NCBI RefSeq assembly: GCF_013371215.1
Contig: NZ_JABWMH010000001.1
Location: 620,001 to 684,000 of the forward strand
Reading direction: 5' to 3'
Origin: Parasphingorhabdus flavimaris
Lineage (GTDB): Bacteria > Pseudomonadota > Alphaproteobacteria > Sphingomonadales > Sphingomonadaceae
DNA length: 64,000 nucleotides
A model generated the notes under the pieces. That model was not told the origin of the DNA. It searched no databases and saw only the letters and a list, made by a program, of their open reading frames with translations. The translations under genes and the position numbers were made by a program. Shown one piece after another: positions 63,769 to 64,000 of this stretch; the stretch's first letter is position 1; every line of letters starts with the position of its first letter.

Positions 63769-64000
63769 CTACAGGCCGTTGGCCAGTTCATCCCTGAACC
63801 TGGGATGTGCGAGCCCGATGAGGGCGTCGGATCGCTGGTTCAGCGACTTTCCCCTCAGGTCGACTGCGCCATATTCGGTTACCACGATATGGGTGTCGTT
63901 GCGCGGCGTCGTCACCGGCCCGTCCAGCCGGGGAACGATGCGCGATACCGTGCCGTTGCGGGCAGTGGACTGGCATGCAATAATCGACTTGCCGCCCTTC
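63769..64000 (-). CDS. Acetyl-CoA hydrolase/CoA-transferase, C-terminal end (5' part outside window)
   Basis: The minus-strand frame from the window edge to TAG at 63769-63771 reads KGGKSIIACQSTARNG, then SRIVPRLDGPVTTPRNDTH, VVTEYGAVDLRGKSL and LIGLAHPRFRDEL. This is the typical C-terminus of acetyl-CoA hydrolases and 4-hydroxybutyrate CoA-transferases. The N-terminal part with the catalytic Glu is outside. Only the last 77 codons are visible, so the exact activity cannot be told. Confidence 0.88.
   Translation of the reverse strand, partial: KGGKSIIACQSTARNGTVSRIVPRLDGPVTTPRNDTHIVVTEYGAVDLRGKSLNQRSDALIGLAHPRFRDELANGL

Overview
The window is about 64 kb of gene-dense chromosome, mid-50s percent G+C by eye, from a motile aerobic alphaproteobacterium. 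Proteins, codon use and gene neighbourhoods point to Sphingomonadales, probably a marine Sphingorhabdus/Parasphingorhabdus-like organism (inference). No rRNA, tRNA, CRISPR array, insertion sequence or integrase was seen.

Region 1 (1-11433): one co-directional flagellar block, fliG(partial)-H-I-J-K-L-M-N-O-P-Q-R-flhB, then fliD and fliS. Most junctions are tight or overlapping. The order is the enteric/betaproteobacterial one. A convergent sigma-54 activator without a receiver domain follows, and its upstream region carries a perfect CtrA site (TTAA-N7-TTAA). Region 2 (12.8-20 kb) is mixed accessory DNA: a MarR-like regulator, a single-PilZ protein, a GAF protein with a degenerate GGDEF domain, a class II aldolase, a heptad-cysteine lipoprotein and a two-gene holin/endolysin cassette without other phage genes.

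Region 3 (20-31.2 kb) is a microaerobic respiration module. A tandem universal stress protein precedes the haem-PAS oxygen sensor FixL and FixJ. Opposite them runs the complete cbb3 oxidase and assembly operon ccoNOQPGHIS, ending in a small secreted Cys-rich protein. A GTACGTAG FixJ-type box lies upstream of ccoN, and no FNR/FixK box was seen there, which suggests direct FixJ control. A close Usp paralogue lies at 61.4-62.3 kb and a third Usp at 59.0 kb.

Region 4 (31-43.6 kb) is metabolic: an endonuclease/phosphatase, a DsrE-like protein, gamma-glutamyltransferase, a GEVED surface protein, a Methyltransf_32-type methyltransferase, an RhlE-type helicase, then a CitE-like lyase, an aldehyde dehydrogenase and a CaiB-type CoA-transferase. 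Region 5 (43.7-51.2 kb) makes polysaccharide: an AT-richer O-antigen ligase/polymerase-like gene, ManC, ManA, UDP-glucose dehydrogenase and a CapD/PglF-type epimerase-dehydratase. Next is a divergent LdcA/Mpl pair for peptidoglycan recycling.

Region 6 (53.5-58.9 kb) holds a perfect 15-bp hairpin, two small secreted proteins and a tandem-PilZ protein in one apparent operon, an 11-C homopolymer, a membrane PAS protein and a winged-helix/TM/TPR protein. Region 7 (59-64 kb) holds two Usp genes, a beta-CASP RNase-like protein, LptB, a small membrane protein and the 3' end of an acetyl-CoA hydrolase/CoA-transferase gene cut by the window edge.
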